Below are positions 53,731-62,619 of a DNA stretch of 64,000 nucleotides, in pieces. The first letter of the stretch is position 1. Every line of letters starts with the position of its first letter. Position numbers and translations under genes: made by a program. Source of the stretch: Pseudoduganella danionis (GTDB taxonomy: Bacteria > Pseudomonadota > Gammaproteobacteria > Burkholderiales > Burkholderiaceae_D); assembly GCF_009720775.1 (NCBI RefSeq), contig NZ_WNKW01000005.1:310001-374000 (forward strand), in the 5' to 3' direction. A model generated the notes under the pieces. The model made no database searches, had not been told where the DNA came from, and saw nothing but the letters and a program-made list of their open reading frames with translations.

Positions 53731-55182
53731 ATGGCCAAGTCGCATTTGCTAAAGTCACTCTTTCTTGCTACCTCAGTACTCGCCCTGTCAGCACAGGCAA
53801 GCCACGAAGAGTTAGTGCTATATAAAATATTTCACGACTACCAACATTCTGTGCCAGCCCAAGACCGTCCATATCGACTTCAATTGGATGGGCGCCAAAT
53901 AAAACTAGGCTATACCGATAAGACTGGAGCGATCGTCACCGATCAACATCAACCGAAGACCAGACAGGAATTCGTCGCTGACATCTGGGGACTGGGTATT
54001 TACGTTTTTGTTATTGATGAAAAGGATAGAATTTCAGTGAAATATTTAGGGGACTCTGATTCCGATCACTATCTCTCCGGCACATGCCCACGTACAGCTA
54101 GCACTTGCAGTAGCAATGGCTTTTATTGGATACGACTGCTTGGAATCAATAGCAATTTCGCTTCGGAGCCATACTCCTTAACCCTTCAAGGAAATACGGT
54201 TGAAGGTGCTGTGGATGCCGACGGCTATCTATTTATCCCGATGAACACGCCTCCCGCGATCTCCGAGACGATTACGCTGCGCCTCTGCATGGGCCCCGCT
54301 ATCAGCATCAAAGTAGGACTGGACATAAAGGACTCCGAGTCAGCAATTATCCAATCAGGCAACGTACCTGCACCGACCGTGAAAAGCTGCAAATCGAGCA
54401 CACTAAAGAATTACTCCCTGCGTTACGCGAAGGTGAATCACGGCATGCCATATATTTTTTCGCAATGGGCCAACGGTTCTACGCCAAGCGAGCTTATCGA
54501 GCAAAAACGAAGCACCGAGCAGGCTCTATTGAAAGACTACGAATTGCAGGCGACAGCAAATAATGATCGCATGGCCTGGCTCGGCGCGCTGCCACCCACA
54601 TGGTCCGACACCGAATTCAGCGGCCGTCAGGACAAACTCTTCCACTCACTTAAGGCTGATATTTCATTCACTAAAGAAGACCTCTTGCAATTCCACTGCA
54701 AGACGCCAGACCAAGTCGGTAATGTTCCCAGCATGGATGCGGTAGAAGCATATATTGATGCATATTCGAGCGATTCTCCTACTCAAGTACAATTGACGCA
54801 CTTGTACCAAGCGGCCGCGCAGGGCAACTGGCTAGCCATCGCTCTAGTCTATTCCTATGAGAGTACTCAGGGTCGTCAAAAGGACGACAATCCCTACATT
54901 CACAACTATCGTATGTTGCAGCTTAGAGAATGGCTGCATGCGAGAAGAATCGGCGCCGTCTATACCATTTGGGGCGATACACTGAACTCAACGGGATACG
55001 TCACCGACATGCCCTACTACTACGCAGCACTACACGACGGCTATTCAAGTCAATACGAGATAGGTGCAATGCTGCAAAACGAATCAGACCCGCGCTATCG
55101 AGACATCGGACTGAAGATGCAAGCATGCGCACTTCATGCGCTGCCTGCGTACGGAAAACTCTTCCAGAACACACGCGACTAG
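53731..55182 (+). CDS. Unknown secreted protein, possible Sel1/T6SS-immunity-like C-terminus
   Basis: 483 residues. A Sec signal peptide (MAKSHLLKSLFLATSVLALSAQA) is followed by a beta-rich half (PYRLQLDGRQIKLGYTDKTG, near 43) and an alpha-helical half with LTHLYQAAAQGNWLAIALVYSY and YRMLQLREWLHARRIGAVYTIWG, which resemble Sel1-like helical repeats and, as far as I recall, DUF6396-type proteins linked to type VI secretion immunity. ATG 53731 is chosen, since AAAGGAAT precedes it and it starts the signal peptide; the frame is open 60 codons further upstream. GC and codon use are lower than in the left flank, which suggests recent acquisition. Function unproven. Confidence 0.7.
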   Translation: MAKSHLLKSLFLATSVLALSAQASHEELVLYKIFHDYQHSVPAQDRPYRLQLDGRQIKLGYTDKTGAIVTDQHQPKTRQEFVADIWGLGIYVFVIDEKDRISVKYLGDSDSDHYLSGTCPRTASTCSSNGFYWIRLLGINSNFASEPYSLTLQGNTVEGAVDADGYLFIPMNTPPAISETITLRLCMGPAISIKVGLDIKDSESAIIQSGNVPAPTVKSCKSSTLKNYSLRYAKVNHGMPYIFSQWANGSTPSELIEQKRSTEQALLKDYELQATANNDRMAWLGALPPTWSDTEFSGRQDKLFHSLKADISFTKEDLLQFHCKTPDQVGNVPSMDAVEAYIDAYSSDSPTQVQLTHLYQAAAQGNWLAIALVYSYESTQGRQKDDNPYIHNYRMLQLREWLHARRIGAVYTIWGDTLNSTGYVTDMPYYYAALHDGYSSQYEIGAMLQNESDPRYRDIGLKMQACALHALPAYGKLFQNTRD

Positions 55183-55452
55183 GAACGATCTTTTGTTCGA
55201 GATTTTGGTCAGCGTACGCGCCTTAATCCCTGAGATACGATCGCCCCTTGCTCACCGCGCAAGTGACACGTCTATGAAAGCACCGGGTATGTCGCAGGAG
55301 TACCAACTACACCGAGTGTATCGGCCACAATTTCAAATACGGTTTACAGAGAAAGCGACGGCGAATGATCTCTTGTGCGCGACGGCGGCGTAATCCCACC
55401 ATCTTGCGCACTCACCACGCGGGCCACAGAATTGCAAAGCTATTGCTGTGTT

Positions 55453-56619
55453 TTAAGCGGGGACACCGCCGCAATCAGCATGCCTAGCGAGTTCCACCCG
55501 ATTGCGGCCCAGTGACTTAGCCCGATACAGCGCATCGTCGGCGCGTCCGATCAGGGTATCCGCAGTATCCCCCGTGCGCCAGCTCGCAACCCCGAAGCTG
55601 GCAGTTTGGGCTGGATGTCCGTTCTGTTCTTCAAGCGCCACTCTTGCGCGCAGACTTCCGGCCACCACCAAGGCCTCGGCAGCATCAGTATTCGGCAGTA
55701 GTACACAGAATTCCTCGCCGCCATAGCGGAACGCATAATCCTGCATACGCAGACCTGCACGCAACCTCTGTCCAAAAGCGACCAGGGCGGCATCCCCTGC
55801 AAGGTGGCCAAAACGGTCATTTAGCTCTTTGAAATGATCAAGATCGACCAGCACCACAGAAAATGGCCGGGCATCGCGAGCCGAGCTGTTCAGGGCTATC
55901 TGCAGGGCATTATCAAATGCGCGGCGATTGGCCAGGCCAGTCAAGCCGTCCGTAAGCGACTGTTGAACTATCATGGTTTCAGCCTTGATTTTGCACATCT
56001 GGACGAAGCCCAATTTGGTCACCACGATATAGACAAAACTGAAAATGAAAATCGCCTGATGCCATACCGGTGCGGCATTCAGATAGTCGGTATTCACCTG
56101 AGAAAGAATCAAGGCAAAGGCGCGCAAAGGCAGCACTATCCCCATCAGAAAATAGGCAAGCGCAACGGTGCGTTGGACTGGCTTGCTCTCGCTCTGCGAT
56201 GCGCGCCACAGCGTCAGGGCATTGAGTAGCTCTAATGCGCCATAGACAAAACCATTAAAGATCGTCGCTACTTGATACTTTTGTCCAGCAACAGCGCCGA
56301 CGACGACTACGCTTCCAACCATCGCCGCCAACCAGGGTTTGCTGTATGGCCGGCCGACGAACTGCCGGATGGCCACGAAGTACAGCGATACCGACAACGC
56401 ACCTAGACCATTGCCGAGCATGGGGCTAATCAAGGTCGCATCGCGCCCGCCTTGGGCCAGCAGCAGATAAGCGATGCTCTGACCGGAAACGCCGAACATC
56501 CAGGTACGCAGTCCATTTTTCCGATCAGCATCTGTTCGTGCAATCCACAACATGACCGCCATCGCGCTCAGCATGCATGTCTGCGCAATCATCAGAGTAG
56601 GAATATCCACAAAACCCAA
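55453..56619 (-). CDS. Membrane diguanylate cyclase (GGDEF)
   Basis: 388 residues: seven or so hydrophobic helices to about 205 (membrane sensor), then a GGDEF domain about 215-380 with LTDGLTGLANRRAFD, VDLDHFKELNDRFGH and an intact active site RYGGEEF (near 302). It makes cyclic di-GMP. The TTG 56619 start has AGAGGA about nine bases upstream; GTG three codons on is an alternative. No inhibitory I-site RxxD appears at the usual position before GGEEF. It lies left of the tRNA attachment site, in the host chromosome. A BLUF, FIST or HD-GYP protein elsewhere in the window may share this messenger. Confidence 0.85.
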   Translation of the reverse strand: MGFVDIPTLMIAQTCMLSAMAVMLWIARTDADRKNGLRTWMFGVSGQSIAYLLLAQGGRDATLISPMLGNGLGALSVSLYFVAIRQFVGRPYSKPWLAAMVGSVVVVGAVAGQKYQVATIFNGFVYGALELLNALTLWRASQSESKPVQRTVALAYFLMGIVLPLRAFALILSQVNTDYLNAAPVWHQAIFIFSFVYIVVTKLGFVQMCKIKAETMIVQQSLTDGLTGLANRRAFDNALQIALNSSARDARPFSVVLVDLDHFKELNDRFGHLAGDAALVAFGQRLRAGLRMQDYAFRYGGEEFCVLLPNTDAAEALVVAGSLRARVALEEQNGHPAQTASFGVASWRTGDTADTLIGRADDALYRAKSLGRNRVELARHADCGGVPA

Positions 56620-56881
56620 TTTTCTAGTCCTCTACCAGGATGGTATATTGCCATTCAAACACATGACTATACCAGTAGTCCAGCCTTGGCAAAGTGAAAT
56701 GGCGCAGCATGTCGTTAAGTGGGCAAGGCGACGTGCGCGGGTGAAGGCGGGAATGTCAGATGAGAACTTCCACGGTCCGCACCATGCGCGCAGCTGCACG
56801 CTGGTACGCAACGCACTGCTCTGGACTAGCTTTCTAAGCTGGTGCGTGCAAAGTGAATTACACCTAAGAATTACGCCCAAC

Positions 56882-56910
56882 AAAAAAGCCGACCTCAGAG
56901 AGTATCGGCT
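56882..56910 (-). terminator. Terminator of the tRNA-Val transcript
   Basis: AGCCGA (56887-56892) and TCGGCT (56905-56910) form a stem; on the minus strand it is followed by TTTTTT (56882-56887). It lies about 35 bases beyond the CCA end of the tRNA fragment, where the native terminator of that tRNA is expected. Confidence 0.75.
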
Positions 56911-56944
56911 TAATGTGTATGTCCTTGATTGGACTAAGTATTCT

Positions 56945-56992
56945 TGGTGGGAAGTGCAAGTTTCGAACTTGCGACCCCTGCAGTGTGAATGC
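56945..56992 (-). other. Attachment site: 3' fragment of tRNA-Val(CAC)
   Basis: On the minus strand this reads as the last 48 bases of a tRNA: anticodon loop TTCACAC (anticodon CAC, Val; 56983-56989), stem base CTGCA partner, 5-base variable loop, T-arm GCAAG-TTCGAAA-CTTGC with the GTTCGAA core, 7-base acceptor strand ACTTCCC, discriminator A and encoded CCA. Beyond 56992 the sequence diverges and no D-arm or 5' half exists. This is what integration into the 3' end of a tRNA gene leaves at the far end; the intact copy should be at the other end of the element, beyond the window. Confidence 0.75.
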
Positions 56993-57124
56993 CAGAAAGC
57001 ATGTTTATAGGCGTATATCGCTGTAAATTTTACCGTTATAGAACAAAGCTTTAGTACTGCGTTGTCCATCCAAGTCCATGCTGTTACACTGCCGAACTAG
57101 TCCACCAATAGTCCACAGTAGAGC

Positions 57125-58384
57125 ATGAAGGCTAAAATTACACGTGAGTTACTACGCGACACAAAACCGACCACAAAGACCATCGACATCATGGATACCG
57201 ATGTACGTGGCTTTCTTGCACGTATCACGCCCAGTGGGGCGATTAACTATGGCATCCGCTACAGTGACCGCAATGGCAAGCAATGTCGCTACTCGTTGGG
57301 CAAAACATTCCCAAGCACCAGTGTGAGCGATGCACGCGAAGAGGCCCGGACTCTTCTTGGCTCGATAGCTCAAGGGAACGGCCCTGCAGCGGACAAAAAG
57401 GCAAGGCAGGCCGGGAGGCTCACCCTATTCCAGTTTATCGAAGGTGACTATGGCGACCATCTCAGGCATCGCCCCAAAACCGCCGACAGCACCATTGAAC
57501 GTTTAAAGAAGTGCTTCGTTAAGTTCAAGGATACACCTCTATCCGATCTGGACGCCAAGACTATCAATAGCTGGCGCGCTGCTAGAACGAAGGCCGGGAT
57601 CGCACCATCTACAATAAATCGAGATATAGGGGCACTACGCCCGGTGTTCTCCCGCGCAGTGGACTGGGGGTTGCTCCCAACGAATCCACTTGCACCAGTC
57701 AAACCGCTCAAGAATACGGCTGATCCGCTCGTAAGATACCTCACCGATGACGAAGAGACTAGATTGCGTGCTGCCCTTATTAGTCGTGAAGAACGTGATC
57801 GCGTGGCCCGGACAAAGACAAACGCATGGCGCATAAAACGGAAGATAGAGCCACTACCGGAGCTGCCCCATTCTCATTTTGTTGATTATCTGCACCCTGC
57901 CGTGCTGCTATCAATTAACACTGGAATACGTCAAGGAGAGTTGACCAGCCTTACGTGGGACAGGGTAAAGCTCGATGGGGACGCCTCAATCTTCATTAGT
58001 GGAAACGCAGCGAAAAGTGGCAAGGGCCGCCATATCCCGTTAAACGCGGAAGCAAAGGCAGCACTGACACAATGGAAGTCCCAACAGAGAGATACTGCGC
58101 TTGTTTTCCCCGGTCGTGAAGGAAATCCGATCACCGAGGTGAAGACGGCGTGGCGCAATCTGCTGGCGGATGCTGAGATCGTTAATTTCCGTTGGCACGA
58201 CATGCGACACCATTTCGCCAGCCGCTTGGTGATGGCATCTGTAGACCTGAACACAGTGCGGGAGCTACTGGGGCACGGTGACCTAAAAATGACGCTGCGA
58301 TACGCTCACCTAGCACCTGAGCACAAGGCCGCTGCCGTGGGGAAGTTAGTCCGACCGATGACACCCACCACGGATGAGGCATAG
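57125..58384 (+). CDS. Tyrosine recombinase (phage-type integrase)
   Basis: 419 residues. N-terminal arm-binding region (about 1-75), core-binding domain about 95-190 and catalytic domain with R in NTGIRQGELTSL, HxxR in HDMRHHFASRL, H in LLGHGDLKMTLRYAH and the nucleophile Tyr in that same block. Integrates and probably excises the element at the tRNA-Val 3' end. ATG 57125. Codon use is AT-richer than the chromosome's. A double hairpin follows the stop. Confidence 0.9.
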   Translation: MKAKITRELLRDTKPTTKTIDIMDTDVRGFLARITPSGAINYGIRYSDRNGKQCRYSLGKTFPSTSVSDAREEARTLLGSIAQGNGPAADKKARQAGRLTLFQFIEGDYGDHLRHRPKTADSTIERLKKCFVKFKDTPLSDLDAKTINSWRAARTKAGIAPSTINRDIGALRPVFSRAVDWGLLPTNPLAPVKPLKNTADPLVRYLTDDEETRLRAALISREERDRVARTKTNAWRIKRKIEPLPELPHSHFVDYLHPAVLLSINTGIRQGELTSLTWDRVKLDGDASIFISGNAAKSGKGRHIPLNAEAKAALTQWKSQQRDTALVFPGREGNPITEVKTAWRNLLADAEIVNFRWHDMRHHFASRLVMASVDLNTVRELLGHGDLKMTLRYAHLAPEHKAAAVGKLVRPMTPTTDEA

Positions 58385-58385
58385 G

Positions 58386-58425
58386 GGGCACATCCGTGCC
58401 CACCGGCGCTTGCGCCTGCAATTTT
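58386..58425 (+). terminator. Tandem hairpins after the integrase gene
   Basis: GGGCAC-ATCC-GTGCCC (58386-58401) and GGCGC-TT-GCGCC (58405-58416), followed by ATTTTTC. The second hairpin plus T-tract is a likely terminator for the integrase. Confidence 0.5.
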
Positions 58426-58578
58426 TCACCTATGACCCTAGCGGTAAACCTAGGGCATCGTATAGAATTCGCCCGTTGGCTTCACGCACCCTACCCAAGT
58501 GCAAATCCAACACTCCCATCACCAGTGCAACGCTGGAAAATTACGGGAGGCATCTGACAGGTTGAGAACTGTTCAGGC

Positions 58579-58596
58579 ATATGACACCAGTCATAT
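58579..58596. promoter_or_regulatory. Inverted repeat upstream of the AlpA-type gene
   Basis: ATATGAC-ACCA-GTCATAT, perfect 7-base arms, about 77 bases before the start of the HTH gene at 58674. Probable operator for that regulator or a phage-type repressor. The rest of 58426-58673 shows nothing else. Confidence 0.45.
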
Positions 58597-58673
58597 TGGC
58601 TCTAGTGCTATGAGGAAGGGGGGCTGTTACGCACGTTTGATGCGCAGCAGAACTTTATCTGGAGCCTTTAGCT

Positions 58674-58907
58674 ATGCCTGCAATATCAAATACACCTACA
58701 CCCATTACAACCCCAGCAATTCCTAAAGTCTTGCTTGATGTACTCGAAGTTTGCCACAGCGCGAATATCAGCCGCCAGTTCTTATACAAATTATGGTCAC
58801 AAGGCGAAGGGCCAAAGCGCATCAAACTTGGAGTCCGCACGCTTGTCCGTACAGCAGACCTTGAAGCTTGGGTCCAATCCCTCGATGTAAGTGAGGTGGA
58901 TGCATGA
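58674..58907 (+). CDS. AlpA-type HTH regulator / excisionase
   Basis: 77-residue MerR-like winged-helix protein: LLDVLEVCHSANISRQFLYKLWSQGEGPKRIKLGVRTLVRTADLEAWVQSL, the usual pattern of AlpA/Xis-type regulators in P4-like elements, controlling integrase excision or replication genes. ATG 58674 follows GGAG (58658). It overlaps the primase gene by four bases (ATGA), so the two are translationally coupled. Confidence 0.8.
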   Translation: MPAISNTPTPITTPAIPKVLLDVLEVCHSANISRQFLYKLWSQGEGPKRIKLGVRTLVRTADLEAWVQSLDVSEVDA

Positions 58908-61339
58908 ACGAGATTAGTACCACCTCCCCTACTATTAACCTCACAGCAGCCATGGACTTTGTTCGACTTCTAACTGGCACCGAAGACGCTCAGGTTACTC
59001 TACTGGCATTGGACAAAGACCGAGGGCTTCCCGCCCTGTCTAGATATGGGACGATCAAACAATTGGGGAGTAATCTTGAGAGCTGGAATACTCAAGGCTA
59101 CGGAATTTTCCTCACCCCCAATAGATGCGACGGCGCAAAGAGAACGGCAGCTGATGTAGTTGAAGTTAGAGCCGTGTTTGTTGATTGTGACCATCCGGGG
59201 TCAAATCCCCTGGAGTTAATTGATAGATCAGGGTTCGACTTCGATTTTACTGTGGAGTCCAGCAGCGGGAAATTCCATGCGTATCGACGGGTCAGTGGCT
59301 TTCCATTAGACCCACAATTATTTAAAGGTGCACAACTCCTATTGGCAGATAAAGTTCACGGAGACCTGTCAATTTGCGACCTGCCGCGCCCCATGCGTAT
59401 TCCGGGATTCATACACAGAAAGGCTGACACTGCCCCTTTCCTCACAAGAGTTCACGAGATTAGGGACCGTCACAGGGTTACGCCGTGGCGGGAATTGATG
59501 AGGGAATATGGCTGGACTGAGGAGACTATTAGGGCGCGTGCAGGAAAAAGCAGGGGGACAGTGAAAGAATCACCCAAACAAATATCAACTACAACTACAG
59601 GTCTAGCGCCTTTCCTGCTCGAAGCATCCGCGATGCGCGACGGTGACGGCCGTGACGCGTGGATGATGAAGACCCTAGGTTATTTAGCCAGTACGGGCCT
59701 TGGTTACGACGAACTTCACATAGCCGCTGAGGTGTTGGGAAATTCGATGGCAGAGCCGTTTGATCGAGAGAAGGCGAGGGATAAAGTGGAGCGCATCTGG
59801 CGTAAGGAGCAAGCAAAGATGCCACCTTTCCCCCGTACAGAATTGGGCTTTGCACAGCGCTTTCAACACACCCATGGCAACCATTACCGGTACGTTCCGG
59901 GGCAAGGCTGGTTAACTTGGGAAGGCAATACTTGGGTGTGGGACGTCGAGGCGTTGAGAGTCCGGTGTGCAGTGCAAAAGATGATAAGTGGCTTAAAGGA
60001 GGAAGCAGAAAGCGAGTACGACAGCGACAGGCGCAAAGAAATACTATCCCACTATAGACGGCTATCAGATGGCAAAGAACGACGAATTGCGGACGCGGCA
60101 CAAAGCCTACCGGGTGTGTCGATCACCCCAGATGAGTTAGACACTCAGAATGATATTCTTGTCGTGAACAATGGCTCGATCAACTTGCGGACAGGCAGAT
60201 TCGAGCCTCCCTGCCCGCAGTTAATGACTACCAAACTTGCACCTGTTTCCTATGATGCCAATGCCACTTGCCCAAAGTGGGAGAAATTTATCTCCGAGGT
60301 GATGGTACAGGATGCAGAACTAATACGCTACCTACAAAAGATCATTGGATACTCAGCAACGGGGAGCGTAGACGAACAAGCTATGTTTATCTTTATTGGT
60401 GACGGCAGTAATGGTAAATCATTGCTTCTAGAGACCATTAGCCGCGTGCTGGGCCGAGCTGGCGTATCTAGAGCCGCTGGGTACACTCAAGCTATGCCAG
60501 TGGCTAGTCTGATGCGCAAGCATGGTACCGCTGGTGGCTCCCATTCGGATGACATCGCTGCACTTCGAGGGGCGAGATTGGTCACGACTGTGGAGCCGGC
60601 TGCAGGGCAGGTATTTGATGAAGCACTTGTAAAGTCACTCACCGGAGGGGACGTAATTGCAGCCAGCCAAAAATACAAATCGCAAATAAATTTTGTGCCT
60701 ACACACACGATTATCATGGCTGCCAATTATCTGCCACGTGTTCAGGATACTGACAACGGCATTTGGCGACGACTGTGCCCCCTACCATTTGACGCAAAAT
60801 TCAAAAGTGATAGCGAGGTAGCCCGAAGAATGACTGAGGACTTTAAGCAGGAAGCTTGCGGCATTCTTAACTGGATAGTTGAGGGGGCCAAACTCTGGTA
60901 CCGAGAAGCTCTTGCTGAGCGTCCCCGACGCGTAGAGGAAATGGTTAACGAGTACCGGCAGGAAATGGACACCATCGGGAAATTTTTGAATGTAGCCTGT
61001 GTTACGCCTCAGATTTTTAACAAGTATCCAAATACGAAGCTCCCATGGCGAGTCGGGGCATCAATGCTGTACGCGGCATATCAAAAATTTTGTCTTGACG
61101 GTGGCTTTCACCCGATGAACTTGACACGATTTGGTACCGAAATGAAAAAGCGACCGGGTATCGCCTCTGGAAAATCCGGCGGCAATTATTACGCAGGTAT
61201 CATGCTACGCCTTGACTATGTGTGGAACATCCAGCATTACAGCCACAGCCGAGGGGGCGGAAAGGGGCCAGAGTCACTTGGTGTTGTTGATCTGAAGGAG
61301 CACGGAATAGACATTGAAAGCTTGGTGACACCGGGGTGA
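58904..61339 (+). CDS. Prim-pol / P4-type superfamily 3 helicase fusion (element replication protein)
   Basis: 811 residues. N-terminal RepB-like archaeo-eukaryotic primase-polymerase module: VFVDCDHPG (DxD metal site near 86), SSGKFHAYRRVSG (SxH near 108) and DLPRPMRIPGFIHRK (near 155). The C-terminal SF3/D5-type helicase has Walker A FIGDGSNGKSLLLETI (near 494) and then Walker B/sensor blocks VTTVEPAAG and IIMAANYLPRVQDTDNGIWRR (near 603). It likely primes and unwinds DNA for excised element replication. ATG 58904 overlaps the HTH gene. Length 811 is in the normal range for phage/plasmid P4-family primases. Confidence 0.85.
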   Translation: MNEISTTSPTINLTAAMDFVRLLTGTEDAQVTLLALDKDRGLPALSRYGTIKQLGSNLESWNTQGYGIFLTPNRCDGAKRTAADVVEVRAVFVDCDHPGSNPLELIDRSGFDFDFTVESSSGKFHAYRRVSGFPLDPQLFKGAQLLLADKVHGDLSICDLPRPMRIPGFIHRKADTAPFLTRVHEIRDRHRVTPWRELMREYGWTEETIRARAGKSRGTVKESPKQISTTTTGLAPFLLEASAMRDGDGRDAWMMKTLGYLASTGLGYDELHIAAEVLGNSMAEPFDREKARDKVERIWRKEQAKMPPFPRTELGFAQRFQHTHGNHYRYVPGQGWLTWEGNTWVWDVEALRVRCAVQKMISGLKEEAESEYDSDRRKEILSHYRRLSDGKERRIADAAQSLPGVSITPDELDTQNDILVVNNGSINLRTGRFEPPCPQLMTTKLAPVSYDANATCPKWEKFISEVMVQDAELIRYLQKIIGYSATGSVDEQAMFIFIGDGSNGKSLLLETISRVLGRAGVSRAAGYTQAMPVASLMRKHGTAGGSHSDDIAALRGARLVTTVEPAAGQVFDEALVKSLTGGDVIAASQKYKSQINFVPTHTIIMAANYLPRVQDTDNGIWRRLCPLPFDAKFKSDSEVARRMTEDFKQEACGILNWIVEGAKLWYREALAERPRRVEEMVNEYRQEMDTIGKFLNVACVTPQIFNKYPNTKLPWRVGASMLYAAYQKFCLDGGFHPMNLTRFGTEMKKRPGIASGKSGGNYYAGIMLRLDYVWNIQHYSHSRGGGKGPESLGVVDLKEHGIDIESLVTPG

Positions 61340-61370
61340 TTGGCCGAGCGTAATCCCCGATGATGTTATG

Positions 61371-61468
61371 TGGGAGGGTTGGGAGGGTAACTACAGACTT
61401 TTTCTATACTGCTATCCCCTCCCCTTTTTCCCTTATGGAAGTTTAGTTAAACCCTCCCAACCCTCCCA
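61371..61468. repeat. Large inverted repeat built from GGGAGGGTT tandem units
   Basis: TGGGAGGGTTGGGAGGGT (61371-61388) and ACCCTCCCAACCCTCCCA (61451-61468), perfect 18-base arms 62 bases apart. Each arm is itself a tandem pair of the TGGGAGGGT-like unit. Suits an iteron-type origin or a strong hairpin. Confidence 0.6.
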
Positions 61469-61775
61469 AATTTATAGATAGAGAATATCTCTAGAGTAAA
61501 CTACCACCCTCTGGGGTGGCTCTGAGACAACTAGCCACATCAGATAACCGGCCATCTGTACGCCCCCACCGGGGAGAGTATGGTTTTAAATACACCACCC
61601 GAAATTCTAAAAATCTCCCCGATCTGTAAGTGCCATACCCGGCCCACCGCAGACGCCGCGACCATAATTAGGTGGTGGGCTTCGCACTACCGTTAACGAA
61701 CCAAACAATTTATATCGTTCTTCGGTTGGGTGAGGACGTTGGCACACCAGCGCCAGCACCACTGTGCAAAAAGTA

Positions 61776-61878
61776 CACCTTTTTATACAGTGCAAACCGA
61801 TAGGCCAAAAGCGTACAAAAAGGTGGCAATCAGTAGTTGTTATACAGATTCCAAAAACCTCTTGAACATTTTTATACA
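61776..61878. repeat. Putative resolvase-binding (res-like) repeats
   Basis: CACCTTTTTATAC (61776-61788) and GTACAAAAAGGTG (61813-61825) are inverted with 12 of 13 matches. TTTTTATACA repeats directly at 61780-61789 and 61869-61878, and TATACAG occurs at 61841-61847. They end 13 bases before the serine recombinase start, where such sites usually lie. Confidence 0.4.
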
Positions 61879-61890
61879 TACAGCGGGGTA

Positions 61891-62463
61891 ATGATGGCAG
61901 CAGTGGGATATGTCCGCGTTTCAAGCGTAGACCAAAATCTGGCCCGTCAATTGGAAGGCATGAAGCTTGACCGAGTATTTGAGGACAAGGTGAGCGGCAA
62001 AGATACCAAGCGCCCCGCCCTACAAGAAATGCTTCTGTATGTGCGCGAAGGAGATACCTTGCATGTGCATTCGATAGACCGGCTAGCGCGTAACCTTGTG
62101 GACTTACGCAAGCTTGTCGAAACGCTGAACAGCAAGGGTGTAATCGTAACCTTCCATAAAGAGGCACTTACGTTCTCACCAGATCAATCAAACCCTATGA
62201 GCGTACTTATGCTCAACATGATGGGGGCATTCGCCGAGTTTGAGCGCTCAATGATACGGGAGCGCCAACGAGAAGGCATCGCCGCTGCCAAGGCACAGGG
62301 TAAAACTACTGGCCGACCTAACGCCCTCACTACAGTTCAGGCGGCAATTATCCGTGAGCGGGCATTTGCGGGCGAGAGTAAAACTAAGCTTGCATCGGAG
62401 TACAGCGTCACAAGGAGCACGGTGTATGCAGTGCTAAACAATTGTAGCGAGCGTGACATTTAG
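61891..62463 (+). CDS. Serine recombinase / resolvase (Tn3/Pin type)
   Basis: 190 residues. Catalytic Ser in GYVRVSSVDQNLARQLEG (near 10), Arg in HVHSIDRLARNLVDL (near 65) and GAFAEFERSMIRERQREGI (near 115), then a C-terminal HTH (LASEYSVTRSTVYAVL). Resolves dimers or inverts segments by cutting at nearby repeats. Either ATG 61891 or 61894 may be the start; the frame is open further upstream to 61837. It is transcribed on the same strand as the primase but 551 bases apart. Confidence 0.88.
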   Translation: MMAAVGYVRVSSVDQNLARQLEGMKLDRVFEDKVSGKDTKRPALQEMLLYVREGDTLHVHSIDRLARNLVDLRKLVETLNSKGVIVTFHKEALTFSPDQSNPMSVLMLNMMGAFAEFERSMIRERQREGIAAAKAQGKTTGRPNALTTVQAAIIRERAFAGESKTKLASEYSVTRSTVYAVLNNCSERDI

Positions 62464-62619
62464 TGAGTATTGTAAAAATATCAAAATGCTATAGTAATCA
62501 TAGACAAATTTTCAATAAATGATGGTTAATGAAATTTGCGACTCAATCGCCTGACAATGCTCTCAACTTTGAGACTTGTCTCCCCCTAACTCTGTTATAT
62601 ATTAGAACGTAAAATCCAA

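Larger units (their letters stand above)
56620..57124. other. Boundary region with attachment site, no gene
   Basis: Between the diguanylate cyclase start and the integrase. Contains the terminator at 56882-56910 and the tRNA-Val fragment at 56945-56992; 56650-56880 and 56993-57124 show no convincing gene. Confidence 0.6.
61340..61890. other. 551-base non-coding region, candidate origin / recombination region
   Basis: No gene found. It holds the 18-base inverted repeat at 61371-61468, hairpins TAGAGA-ATA-TCTCTA (near 61484) and CCACCC-TCTG-GGGTGG (61504-61519), and the resolvase-proximal repeats at 61776-61878. Just after a replication protein gene, an origin of element replication is a reasonable guess. 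Confidence 0.45.

Noticed and set aside
53500..53745. Minus-strand open frame of 81 codons before the unknown secreted protein
   Set aside because: No good start context and it overlaps the next gene. Its sequence looks mildly protein-like, so I record it, but I cannot support it as a gene.
56945..57030. Complete tRNA gene
   Set aside because: The T-arm and acceptor are fine, but no 5' half or D-arm exists on either side, so it is a truncated copy.
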